The position numbers were made by a program, and so were the translations under genes. The notes under the pieces were generated by a model. That model did no database searches, was not told the DNA's origin, and saw only the letters and a list, made by a program, of their open reading frames with translations. Positions 1-5,623 of a DNA stretch of 7,080 nucleotides are shown in pieces. The stretch spans positions 10,795-17,874 of the forward strand of contig DCGH01000015.1 of assembly GCA_002315205.1 (NCBI GenBank). The letters run 5' to 3'. Each line of letters opens with the position of its first letter. The stretch's first letter is position 1. The stretch is from Erysipelotrichaceae bacterium UBA1783 (GTDB lineage: Bacteria; Bacillota_I; Bacilli_A; Erysipelotrichales; Erysipelotrichaceae).

Positions 1-164
1 GCAGTAACGTTAGTATCATCTACTGAATATACAACATCTTTTCCGCCTACTGATTTGCTAGGTAAGACATTCTTTCCTGTATCGATAGCAAAGTATCCTA
101 ATACAACAAGGAAGAATGCTGCGATTACCACAACAAACCAATTTTCCTTTAAAAATTTTGTCAT
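1..164 (-). CDS. N-terminal part of a membrane-anchored extracytoplasmic protein, possibly PrsA/PpiC-like foldase
   Basis: The gene is read from the minus strand and runs off the left edge, so only 54 codons are visible. The start ATG (164-162) follows a perfect GGAGGT at 174-169 with a 4-base gap. The peptide has a short basic lead (MTKFLKEN), one hydrophobic segment at about residues 9-27 (WFVVVIAAFFLVVLGYFAI), then a polar stretch with Lys, Gly and Asp from residue 28. This fits a signal anchor or uncleaved signal peptide with the rest outside the membrane; no lipobox cysteine is visible. The segment VVYSVDDTNVTA (residues 44-54 onward) resembles the start of SurA/PrsA-type foldase domains, where a short strand (V-x-V-D/N-G/D-x-x-I/V-T) precedes the first helix. 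That assignment is an inference from a short stretch. The membrane topology is much surer than the function. It is transcribed divergently from the suf operon. Confidence 0.6.
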   Translation of the reverse strand, partial: MTKFLKENWFVVVIAAFFLVVLGYFAIDTGKNVLPSKSVGGKDVVYSVDDTNVT

Positions 165-190
165 AATAACCTCCAATTTCGGACCTAATA

Positions 191-219
191 ATTATAGTAG
201 ATTTATATATTATAATCAA
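191..219 (-). promoter_or_regulatory. Sigma-A-like promoter for the minus-strand membrane protein gene
   Basis: Read on the minus strand, a -35 TTGATT (219-214, 4 of 6 consensus) is separated by exactly 17 bases from a perfect -10 TATAAT (196-191). Transcription would start near 184, leaving a short leader before the GGAGGT ribosome binding site at 174-169. Spacing and position agree well. The region is very AT-rich, so chance matches are easier than usual. Confidence 0.6.
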
Positions 220-229
220 TGTTGGTATC

Positions 230-251
230 TTAATTATTTATGAACAATTAA
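230..251. repeat. Imperfect palindrome between the two divergent promoters
   Basis: A 22-base imperfect inverted repeat has outer arms TTAATT (230-235) and AATTAA (246-251); 9 of the 11 symmetric pairs match. It lies upstream of the -35 elements of both divergent promoters, where an activator or shared regulator could bind. The sequence is highly AT-rich, so chance is a real possibility, and it matches no regulator site I know. Confidence 0.3.
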
Positions 252-267
252 TGAAAAAATGCAATAT

Positions 268-297
268 TTAGCACATTTTATATATCTATGATATAAT
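268..297 (+). promoter_or_regulatory. Extended -10 promoter of the suf operon
   Basis: A perfect -10 TATAAT (292-297) is preceded by TGA (289-291), giving the extended -10 form TGnTATAAT. A weak -35 TTAGCA (268-273, 4 of 6) lies 18 bases upstream. Transcription would begin near 304, leaving a leader of about 20 bases before sufC. It is the only convincing promoter found upstream of sufC, so it probably drives all five suf genes. Confidence 0.65.
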
Positions 298-311
298 ATT
301 AACTGGATTTT

Positions 312-317
312 AAGGAG
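312..317 (+). promoter_or_regulatory. Ribosome binding site that fixes the sufC start
   Basis: AAGGAG lies directly against an in-frame ATG at 318, with no gap, which is too close for initiation. It is 9 bases from the next in-frame ATG at 327. The second ATG gives the usual SufC N-terminus (MSTLEIKDLHV), so 327 is the start and the first ATG is incidental. Confidence 0.8.
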
Positions 318-326
318 ATGCGATAT

Positions 327-1151
327 ATGAGCACTTTAGAAATTAAAGATTTACATGTAAATGTTGAAGATAAAGAAATATTAAAAGGCGTTAGTCTTAC
401 AATTAATACAGGTGAGGTTCATGCCTTAATGGGACCTAATGGCAATGGTAAGAGTACATTATTAAGTGCCATTATGGGACATCCTAGCTATAAGGTAACT
501 AGCGGTTCTATTACCTTAGATGGGGAAGATGTTTTAGCTATGAGTGTGGACAAAAGAAGTAAAGCTGGCTTATTCTTAGCTTTACAGTATCCAAGTGAAA
601 TCTCTGGTGTAACTAACTCAGATTTTTTAAAGGCAGCAGTCAATGCGCATAGAGAAACACCAGTATCATTATTCAAATTCATCAGAGAATTAGATGGCGC
701 TATTGAGGATTTACAGCTAAAGAGTGAGATTGCTCACCGCTTTGTCAACGAAGGATTCTCAGGTGGCGAAAAGAAGAGAAATGAAATTGTTCAGATGAAG
801 CTTTTAAAGCCAAAGATGGCTTTATTAGATGAAATTGATTCTGGATTAGACGTAGATGCAATCAAGATTGTTGCGGAAAATATTAATGAGCTTGGTAAGA
901 CAAATCCAATGGGATTAGTTATCGTTTCACATTATGAAAGATTCTATGAGCTAGTAAAACCAACTCATGCTCATGTTTTAGTGAATGGTAAGATTGTATT
1001 AAGTGGTGATGCAAGCTTAGCAAAGAAGATTGATGCTGAAGGCTATGAATGGCTATTAAAGCAGGAAAATATCAAGCTTGAAAGAGAAGAAAAGCCTAAG
1101 CTAACATTAGGCTCTTGTGGTGCGAATACTAGAGGAAAGTACAATGACTAA
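327..1151 (+). CDS. sufC: SufC, ABC-type ATPase of the SUF Fe-S cluster assembly complex
   Basis: SufC is the cytosolic ATPase that pairs with SufB and SufD. ATP-driven SufC dimerisation reshapes the complex so that an Fe-S cluster can be built. The 274-residue protein has every ABC hallmark: Walker A GPNGNGKST (36-44), Q-loop Gln87 in LALQYPS, signature FSGGEKKR (144-151), Walker B MALLDEIDSGLD (164-175, catalytic Glu169) and switch His202. The wording FSGGEKKRNE and LDEIDSGLD is typical of SufC rather than of transporter ATPases. The start at 327 is preferred over ATG 318 on ribosome binding site spacing. It is the first gene of the operon and overlaps sufD by 8 bases. The C-terminus runs about 15-20 residues past the usual end and carries Cys264 in a GSCG motif; the catalytic core looks intact. 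The family assignment is secure. Confidence 0.96.
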   Translation: MSTLEIKDLHVNVEDKEILKGVSLTINTGEVHALMGPNGNGKSTLLSAIMGHPSYKVTSGSITLDGEDVLAMSVDKRSKAGLFLALQYPSEISGVTNSDFLKAAVNAHRETPVSLFKFIRELDGAIEDLQLKSEIAHRFVNEGFSGGEKKRNEIVQMKLLKPKMALLDEIDSGLDVDAIKIVAENINELGKTNPMGLVIVSHYERFYELVKPTHAHVLVNGKIVLSGDASLAKKIDAEGYEWLLKQENIKLEREEKPKLTLGSCGANTRGKYND

Positions 1152-1941
1152 TTTATTGATCAGAGAAAATAAGACAGTAAAGCTAAATAGTGATATTGCT
1201 ACCTCTGAAGTATTAGATATCGTTGTTGAAAACAAAGCTGCACTTATTGTTGAAGTGAATGGCCAAAAGCCATTTGAATTAACTATTCATTGCAAGGTGA
1301 AGGAAAATACACCATTTACCTGCTTGTTAATTAACAACAATAATGAGGAAGTAAGAATTAATGATAGCTATACAATTGAAAGAGATGGCAAGGCTATCGT
1401 TGCATACTCTCAATTGAATAACGAAAAGGTACAGGCAGATTCAAAGTATGATCTGGTTGGTGAAGGAGCCGAAATTAGAGCATTATCTGTTTCTATTACT
1501 GGAACAAATAAGAGCTTTAATCAGCAGACAAACCATTTAGCTCATCATACCGTAGCGCATATTGATAACTATGGTGTCGTTTTAGCAAATGGCAGATGCG
1601 AACTTGTTGTAAATAACACCATTGCCAAGGGCTATCATAATTGTGATACCCATCAGACCAGCAGATTACTAACCTATGATAAGACTGCGCAGGGTAAGAT
1701 TCTACCTATTTTAAGAATCGACGATAATGAGGTTACAGCATCACATGCCTGCTCATTAGGTCAGCCTGATGAAAATCAGATTTATTATTTACAGACAAGA
1801 GGCTTATCTTATGATGAAGCCTTACAGCTTATAACAATTGGCTATCTGATGCCAATTACCAAGATTATTGACGATGAAAACGTTAATACCATCTTGAAGG
1901 AAGAAATTGAATTGAAGGTGAAGAATTCATGCTTAAAGTAG
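1144..1941 (+). CDS. sufD: SufD, short form, SUF scaffold complex subunit
   Basis: SufD forms a heterodimer with SufB; the pair binds two SufC and helps acquire iron and assemble the cluster. At 265 residues this protein is far shorter than the roughly 420-residue SufD of E. coli or Bacillus. It appears to be mainly the beta-helix core and the C-terminal helical SufC-binding part, without the N-terminal domain. The C-terminal signature is clear: TASHACSLGQPDENQIYYLQTRGLS (about 198-222) matches the conserved segment that carries E. coli SufD His360, here His201, and is followed by the helix that contacts SufC. The start ATG at 1144 has AGAGGAAAG just upstream (1131-1139) and overlaps the sufC end by 8 bases. 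A GTG at 1117 inside sufC would add nine residues but is less likely. Position between sufC and sufS supports SufD over a second SufB. Confidence 0.87.
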   Translation: MTNLLIRENKTVKLNSDIATSEVLDIVVENKAALIVEVNGQKPFELTIHCKVKENTPFTCLLINNNNEEVRINDSYTIERDGKAIVAYSQLNNEKVQADSKYDLVGEGAEIRALSVSITGTNKSFNQQTNHLAHHTVAHIDNYGVVLANGRCELVVNNTIAKGYHNCDTHQTSRLLTYDKTAQGKILPILRIDDNEVTASHACSLGQPDENQIYYLQTRGLSYDEALQLITIGYLMPITKIIDDENVNTILKEEIELKVKNSCLK

Positions 1942-3173
1942 AAGAGATTCGTAAAGATTTTCCAATGCTTAATGGTGTAACAAATGATGGAATGCCTTTA
2001 GTCTATTTAGATAATGGTGCAACAACATTAAAGCCTAACTGTGTGATTAATGAGGTTGTTAATTATTATCAGAATATGACAGCTAATGCACATCGTGGTG
2101 ATTATGAATTATCATTGAAGGTGGATGAGGCATATGATCATGTAAGAGAAATCGTTGCTGATTTCATCAATTGTAAACCAAAAGAGGTTGTTTTTACCTA
2201 TGGTACAACAAGTGGCTTAAATCTAGTCGCTTATGGCTATGGTCAGACACACCTAAAGGCAGGGGATGAGATTTTAATCAGCATTGCCGAGCATGCTTCC
2301 AACACTTTACCTTGGTATCGTGTTGCTGAAGCAACAGGTGCTGTTGTAAAGTTTATTCCATTAGACAAGGATGGAAGAATTACAGTAGAAAACGTTGAAA
2401 AGATGATGAATGAGAACGTTAAAATCGTTTCATTAGCTCATGTTGGTAACGTTTTAGGCTATATTGCTCCAATGAAGGAAATTTGTGAGGTTGCTCATCA
2501 GTATGGGGCAAAGGTTGTCATTGATGGTGCTCAATCTGTTCCACATATTAAAACAGATGTTCAGGACATTGATTGTGATTTCTTAGCATTCAGTGCTCAT
2601 AAGATGTGTGGCCCTACTGGAGCAGGCGTATTATATGGTAAGTATGATTTATTACAGCAGACAGAACCTGCTTTCTTAGGCGGTGGTTCTAATGCCAGAT
2701 TTGATATTGATTTCAATGTCATTCTAAAGAATGCTCCATACAAGTTTGAAGCTGGAACACCAAATATTGAGGTTGTTTTAGGTATGGGTAAGGCAATTGA
2801 GTATGTTCAATCTATTGGCTTAGATCAGATTGCTGAGCATGAAAGAGAGCTACATCAGTACGCTATTGAAAAGCTTTCTACATTGGATAATATCATGATT
2901 TATAATCCAAATGGAGATACAGGCATTATCGCTATGAACGTAAAGGATCATGGCAAGATTATTTTTGCTCAGGATGTTGCCAGCTATTTATCAACAAAGG
3001 GTGTTTGCTTAAGAAGCGGTAATCATTGTGCAAAGAATTTATGGAACTATTTAGGTACAGATGCTACATTAAGATGTGCTCTATACTTCTATAATACAAA
3101 GGAAGAAATCGACAAGATGGTTGCAGCATTAGCTACAGCTACTCTTGCAAATTGTATTGATATTATTTTATAA
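1929..3173 (+). CDS. sufS: SufS, group II cysteine desulfurase
   Basis: SufS is a PLP enzyme that converts cysteine to alanine and holds the released sulfur as a persulfide for transfer to SufU. The 414-residue protein shows the aminotransferase class V pattern: LDNGATTLKP near the N-terminus (28-37), HRGDY (55-59), EHASNTLPW with PLP-stacking His122, VIDGAQS with Asp199 and Gln202, the PLP-binding Lys225 in SAHKMCGPTGAG, FEAGTPN (273-279), and persulfide Cys367 in RSGNHCAKN. The usual RxGHHCAQP around that cysteine has diverged. By counting back 19 residues from the cysteine, Gln348 takes the place of the histidine (B. subtilis His342) that binds the SufU zinc. The tail ends with an extra cysteine (Cys409). 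The start ATG overlaps the end of sufD by 13 bases and follows AAGGTGAAG, suggesting coupled translation. Confidence 0.95.
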   Translation: MLKVEEIRKDFPMLNGVTNDGMPLVYLDNGATTLKPNCVINEVVNYYQNMTANAHRGDYELSLKVDEAYDHVREIVADFINCKPKEVVFTYGTTSGLNLVAYGYGQTHLKAGDEILISIAEHASNTLPWYRVAEATGAVVKFIPLDKDGRITVENVEKMMNENVKIVSLAHVGNVLGYIAPMKEICEVAHQYGAKVVIDGAQSVPHIKTDVQDIDCDFLAFSAHKMCGPTGAGVLYGKYDLLQQTEPAFLGGGSNARFDIDFNVILKNAPYKFEAGTPNIEVVLGMGKAIEYVQSIGLDQIAEHERELHQYAIEKLSTLDNIMIYNPNGDTGIIAMNVKDHGKIIFAQDVASYLSTKGVCLRSGNHCAKNLWNYLGTDATLRCALYFYNTKEEIDKMVAALATATLANCIDIIL

Positions 3174-3175
3174 AA

Positions 3176-3183
3176 AAGGAGGT
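3176..3183 (+). promoter_or_regulatory. Strong ribosome binding site of sufU
   Basis: AAGGAGGT starts two bases after the sufS stop codon and ends 4 bases before the sufU ATG at 3188. It is the closest match to the anti-Shine-Dalgarno sequence in the operon; the other internal genes have weaker sites inside the preceding gene. Confidence 0.8.
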
Positions 3184-3187
3184 CATT

Positions 3188-3631
3188 ATGAGTGATTTAT
3201 TAAAGGATCCAATGGTGCTAAGAGAAATCATTATGGATCATTATGAATATCCAAGAAATCATAAGCTAACAGATAATTGTGCCTATTGCACTGCTCATAT
3301 GGCTTCAGATTCCTGCATTGATGATATCAAGGTTCAGACATTGATTGAGGATGGCTTTATCAAGGATGTTGTTTTTGATGGTGTCGCTTGTACCATCTCA
3401 ACTTCATCTACTTCTATTATGACTGAATTAGTAAAAGGAAAGAGTATTGCTGAAGCAAAGGAAATCATGAAGAACTATTTCGATATGATTGACCAGAAGG
3501 AATATGATGAAGAAATGCTAGAGGAAGCAGTTGCTTTCAATGGTGTTGGCAAGCAGGCAAATAGAATCAAGTGTGCTACTATTGGCTGGAATGGCTTAAA
3601 GCAGTGCATTGAGGAAAGTGAGTCAAAATAA
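3188..3631 (+). CDS. sufU: SufU, zinc-dependent sulfur acceptor / Fe-S scaffold-like protein
   Basis: SufU accepts persulfide sulfur from SufS and passes it to the SufBCD complex. At 147 residues it equals the B. subtilis protein in length, and it opens with the typical [15 protein letters not shown]. The zinc ligands Cys41, Asp43, Cys66 and Cys128 of B. subtilis SufU align by eye with Cys43 and Asp45 in DSCIDDI, Cys68 in GVACTIS, and Cys129 in RIKCATIGW. Between Cys68 and Cys129 lies the insertion that separates SufU from IscU, here around [16 protein letters not shown]. The loop usually written PTCGD is changed to DSCID, so glycine is lost although both ligands remain. Additional cysteines occur at 31, 34 and 140. 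The gene follows sufS by 14 bases with a strong ribosome binding site, and its stop codon overlaps the sufB start (TAATG). Confidence 0.94.
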   Translation: MSDLLKDPMVLREIIMDHYEYPRNHKLTDNCAYCTAHMASDSCIDDIKVQTLIEDGFIKDVVFDGVACTISTSSTSIMTELVKGKSIAEAKEIMKNYFDMIDQKEYDEEMLEEAVAFNGVGKQANRIKCATIGWNGLKQCIEESESK

Positions 3632-5043
3632 TGAGTAACGAAAAGAATAAAGAGCTATTCCAGACTCAGGATGACTACAAGTTCGGCTTCCATGATGAGG
3701 ATACCAGTATCTATTCTACCGGTAAAGGCTTAACTAGGGAAACTGTTATTGCCATCAGCAAGAAGAAAGAGGAGCCTGAATGGGTTTTAGATTTCAGATT
3801 AAAGGCTTATGAGGCTTTTGAAAAAATGGAAATGCCAACCTGGGGACCAGATTTAAGCTTCTTAAATTTTGATGACTATACTTATTACATCAGAAATACT
3901 GATAAGAAATCAAAGGATTGGGAAGAGGTTCCCGAAACCATCAAGAATACCTTTGATAAGCTTGGTATTCCTGAAAGTGAACAGAAATATTTAGCAGGTG
4001 TATCAACTCAATATGAATCAGAGGTTGTTTACCACAATATGCTAGAAGAAGTGGAGTCTAAGGGTGTTATCTTCTTAGATACCGATAGTGCGATTAAGTA
4101 TTGCCCAGATATTGTAAAGCAATATTTAGGAAAGATTGTTCCTTACGCTGACAATAAGTTTGCAGCATTAAACAGTGCAGTATTCTCTGGTGGTTCATTT
4201 ATCTATGTGCCTGCTGGAGTAACACTAGATAAGCCATTACAGTCTTACTTCAGAATTAATTCTGAAAGAATGGGACAGTTTGAAAGAACCTTAATCGTTG
4301 TTGATGAGGGGGCAAATCTTCATTACGTTGAAGGCTGTACAGCACCAATTTATTCTGAGGATTCATTACATGCTGCAGTTGTTGAAATTTACGTGCACAA
4401 AAATGCTAAGTGTCGTTATTCAACAATTCAGAACTGGTCAACCAACATCCTAAATCTTACAACAAAAAGAGCTAAGGTATATGAAAATGGCTTAATGGAA
4501 TGGATTGATGGAAATATCGGTTCAAGAATCACAATGAAATATCCAGCTTGTATTTTGGCAGAAGAGTATGCTAAGGGGATGACGGTTACCGTTGCTGTCG
4601 CTGGTAAGGGACAGGTTCAGGATACAGGAGCAAGAATGGTTCATTTAGCACCAAATACTTCAAGCTCCATTATTTCAAAGTCTATTGCCAGATTAGGTGG
4701 CGAAGCGAATTATCGTGGTTGGACCTACCAGTCACCAAAGGCAGAAAATGCTAAGACAAAGATTCAATGTGATACATTAATTATTGATGGAAAGTCAAAG
4801 TCAGATACCATTCCTCAAAATGTGGTTAGAAATGATAATTCAACCCTAGAGCATGAAGCAACTGTTTCAAAGATCTCTGATGAGCAGCTATTCTATTTAA
4901 TGTCTAGAGGATTATCTGAATCTCAAGCAACACAGATGATTGTTATGGGATTCTTAGAACCATTTACAAAGGAATTACCTGTAGAATATGCGGTAGAGCT
5001 AAATCAGCTATTAAAGGTTGATATGGAAGGATCACAGGGTTAA
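3631..5043 (+). CDS. sufB: SufB, core scaffold subunit of the SufBCD complex
   Basis: SufB is the main cluster-building subunit of the SUF complex and works with SufC and SufD in the cytosol. The 470-residue protein is full length for the family. It carries the conserved [14 protein letters not shown] (123-136), [14 protein letters not shown] (184-197), EGCTAP with Cys236 (E. coli Cys254), [16 protein letters not shown] (290-305), the catalytic cysteine in KIQCDTL (Cys380, matching E. coli Cys405), and [22 protein letters not shown] with Glu409 (E. coli Glu434). The last part is the SufC-binding helical end shared with SufD. The ATG shares one base with the sufU stop codon, and GAGGAAAG lies 12 bases upstream, so translation is probably coupled. 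It is the last gene of the operon and a terminator follows directly. No anomalies are seen in the key residues. Confidence 0.97.
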   Translation: MSNEKNKELFQTQDDYKFGFHDEDTSIYSTGKGLTRETVIAISKKKEEPEWVLDFRLKAYEAFEKMEMPTWGPDLSFLNFDDYTYYIRNTDKKSKDWEEVPETIKNTFDKLGIPESEQKYLAGVSTQYESEVVYHNMLEEVESKGVIFLDTDSAIKYCPDIVKQYLGKIVPYADNKFAALNSAVFSGGSFIYVPAGVTLDKPLQSYFRINSERMGQFERTLIVVDEGANLHYVEGCTAPIYSEDSLHAAVVEIYVHKNAKCRYSTIQNWSTNILNLTTKRAKVYENGLMEWIDGNIGSRITMKYPACILAEEYAKGMTVTVAVAGKGQVQDTGARMVHLAPNTSSSIISKSIARLGGEANYRGWTYQSPKAENAKTKIQCDTLIIDGKSKSDTIPQNVVRNDNSTLEHEATVSKISDEQLFYLMSRGLSESQATQMIVMGFLEPFTKELPVEYAVELNQLLKVDMEGSQG

Positions 5044-5073
5044 GACATAGGTGAAAGCTTATGTCTTTTTTTT
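5042..5073 (+). terminator. Rho-independent terminator of the suf operon
   Basis: A 10-pair stem (5042-5051 with 5058-5067, including one G-T pair at 5050/5059) closes a six-base loop TGAAAG and runs into eight T residues (5066-5073). The first stem bases are the last two bases of the sufB TAA stop codon, so the terminator begins inside the stop. This ends the suf transcript cleanly. Confidence 0.88.
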
Positions 5074-5099
5074 GATAGATTATATATAATAGATATATA
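5072..5099 (+). promoter_or_regulatory. Possible promoter for the 110-residue gene
   Basis: TTGATA (5072-5077, 5 of 6 for -35) is followed after 16 bases by TATATA (5094-5099, 4 of 6 for -10). A perfect TATAAT also occurs at 5085-5090 but has no convincing -35 at the right distance. Because a strong terminator sits just upstream, the next gene should need its own promoter. Which -10 is used cannot be decided from the sequence. Confidence 0.4.
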
Positions 5100-5155
5100 G
5101 GAAAGAAAAGAAGAATGCTTTAGTAATGCATTTATAAAAATAGAGGATTATTAGT

Positions 5156-5488
5156 ATGAATTATGAAAAGGTTATGACAGGAAATCTAAAGGAGATTTCA
5201 AAGCTAATCACAGATACCTATCTTGAAAAAAGCAGATTCTGGTCTATCAGTGAAAGGTATGAATATGTTTTAAATGGCTTTGATTTTGAGATTGTCTTAT
5301 TAGAAAAAATGAAGACTACTTTGGGAGAGAGAATAGCTCTACAGATTACCTTTATGCAGGATGGCGAAATGGTGATTATGAATGCGATTGCTACAGGATT
5401 TGAAGGATTACTATTCAATAAAAGCCCTGAAGGCAAGCAGGCGACCTTAGAAAAATTGCAGGAAATCATTGAAAAATTAGGCTTGTAA
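5156..5488 (+). CDS. Small cytosolic protein of unknown function (110 aa)
   Basis: I do not firmly recognise this gene. The protein is soluble, with no signal peptide or membrane segment and no cysteine or metal-binding pattern. It reads as an N-terminal helix (about 9-25), a beta-rich middle (FDFEIVLLEKM, ERIALQITFMQDGEMVIMNAIATG, about 43-81) and an amphipathic C-terminal helix (GKQATLEKLQEIIEKLGL). This order, with a strand ending in AIATGFEG and then F-x-x-x-x-P-E-G, recalls the small Firmicutes family I know as DUF6054; that match is from memory and tentative. The start ATG has AGAGGA at 5142-5147, 8 bases upstream, and codon choice resembles that of its neighbours, so it is likely a real gene. 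It is bounded by terminators on both sides and is probably transcribed alone. Confidence 0.75.
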   Translation: MNYEKVMTGNLKEISKLITDTYLEKSRFWSISERYEYVLNGFDFEIVLLEKMKTTLGERIALQITFMQDGEMVIMNAIATGFEGLLFNKSPEGKQATLEKLQEIIEKLGL

Positions 5489-5494
5489 ATCACG

Positions 5495-5524
5495 AAACTG
5501 GTTATGAAAAATGAACCAGTTTTT
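5495..5524 (+). terminator. Rho-independent terminator after the 110-residue gene
   Basis: A perfect 9-pair stem AAACTGGTT (5495-5503) with AACCAGTTT (5514-5522) closes a 10-base loop and continues into a run of five T (5520-5524). It begins 6 bases after the stop codon of the small gene and separates it from the hrcA operon. Confidence 0.82.
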
Positions 5525-5534
5525 AATTATTTTC

Positions 5535-5567
5535 TTTTTAGCACTATAAGGTTGACAGTGCTAAAAA
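5535..5567 (+). repeat. CIRCE operator 1 (HrcA binding site)
   Basis: The core is TTAGCACT (5538-5545), 11 bases, then AGTGCTAA (5557-5564). Against the CIRCE consensus TTAGCACTC-N9-GAGTGCTAA, 16 of 18 arm positions match and the 27-base length is exact; only the innermost pair (A and C) differs. Flanking T and A bases extend the perfect inverted repeat to 11 bases per arm. The promoter -35 TTGACA overlaps the spacer and right arm, so bound HrcA should block RNA polymerase. Confidence 0.93.
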
Positions 5568-5580
5568 GGTGGTGTATATT
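5552..5580 (+). promoter_or_regulatory. Sigma-A-like promoter of the hrcA-grpE heat-shock operon
   Basis: A perfect -35 TTGACA (5552-5557) is followed after exactly 17 bases by -10 TATATT (5575-5580, 5 of 6). The predicted start of transcription is near 5587, giving a leader of about 37 bases. The -35 lies inside CIRCE 1 and the start point inside CIRCE 2, the expected architecture for repression by HrcA. Confidence 0.85.
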
Positions 5581-5581
5581 A

Positions 5582-5608
5582 TTAGCAGATAGTTGAAAAG
5601 AGTGCTAA
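5582..5608 (+). repeat. CIRCE-like operator 2, degenerate left arm
   Basis: The right arm GAGTGCTAA (5600-5608) matches the CIRCE consensus at all nine bases. The left arm TTAGCAGAT (5582-5590) matches six of nine, with the outer TTAGCA intact. The spacer is exactly 9 bases and the total 27, as in CIRCE. It lies 44 bases downstream of operator 1, covers the predicted transcription start and ends just before the hrcA ribosome binding site. Confidence 0.7.
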
Positions 5609-5617
5609 AAGGTGGTG
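5609..5617 (+). promoter_or_regulatory. Ribosome binding site of hrcA
   Basis: AAGGTGGTG lies 6 bases before ATG 5624. In-frame GTG codons at 5612 and 5615 fall inside this site, so they are unlikely starts; ATG 5624 gives the standard HrcA beginning MLTKREELIL. Confidence 0.72.
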
Positions 5618-5623
5618 AGAGCT

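Noticed and set aside
55..243. Plus-strand reading frame of 62 codons
   Set aside because: It lies opposite the minus-strand membrane protein gene and the divergent promoters. It has no ribosome binding site and its translation is low-complexity Asn/Thr/Tyr-rich.
268..294. Half CIRCE site at the suf promoter (TTAGCAC at 268-274)
   Set aside because: Only the left arm resembles CIRCE. The position of the right arm (286-294) shows no match, so HrcA control of suf is not supported.
318..326. ATG at 318 as the sufC start
   Set aside because: It directly abuts the AAGGAG ribosome binding site, leaving no spacing; ATG 327 has a 9-base gap and gives the conserved N-terminus.
488..682. Minus-strand reading frame of 64 codons
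   Set aside because: It is entirely inside sufC on the opposite strand with no supporting signals; it is a shadow of a conserved gene.
5113..5133. Small hairpin AATGC / GCATT in the leader of the 110-residue gene
   Set aside because: The stem is only five pairs with a nine-base loop in AT-rich sequence; it is too weak to call a regulatory RNA element or riboswitch.
5218..5493. Minus-strand reading frame of 91 codons
   Set aside because: It is antisense to the 110-residue gene. The sense frame has a ribosome binding site, plausible protein composition and a correctly placed terminator, while this one has none of these.
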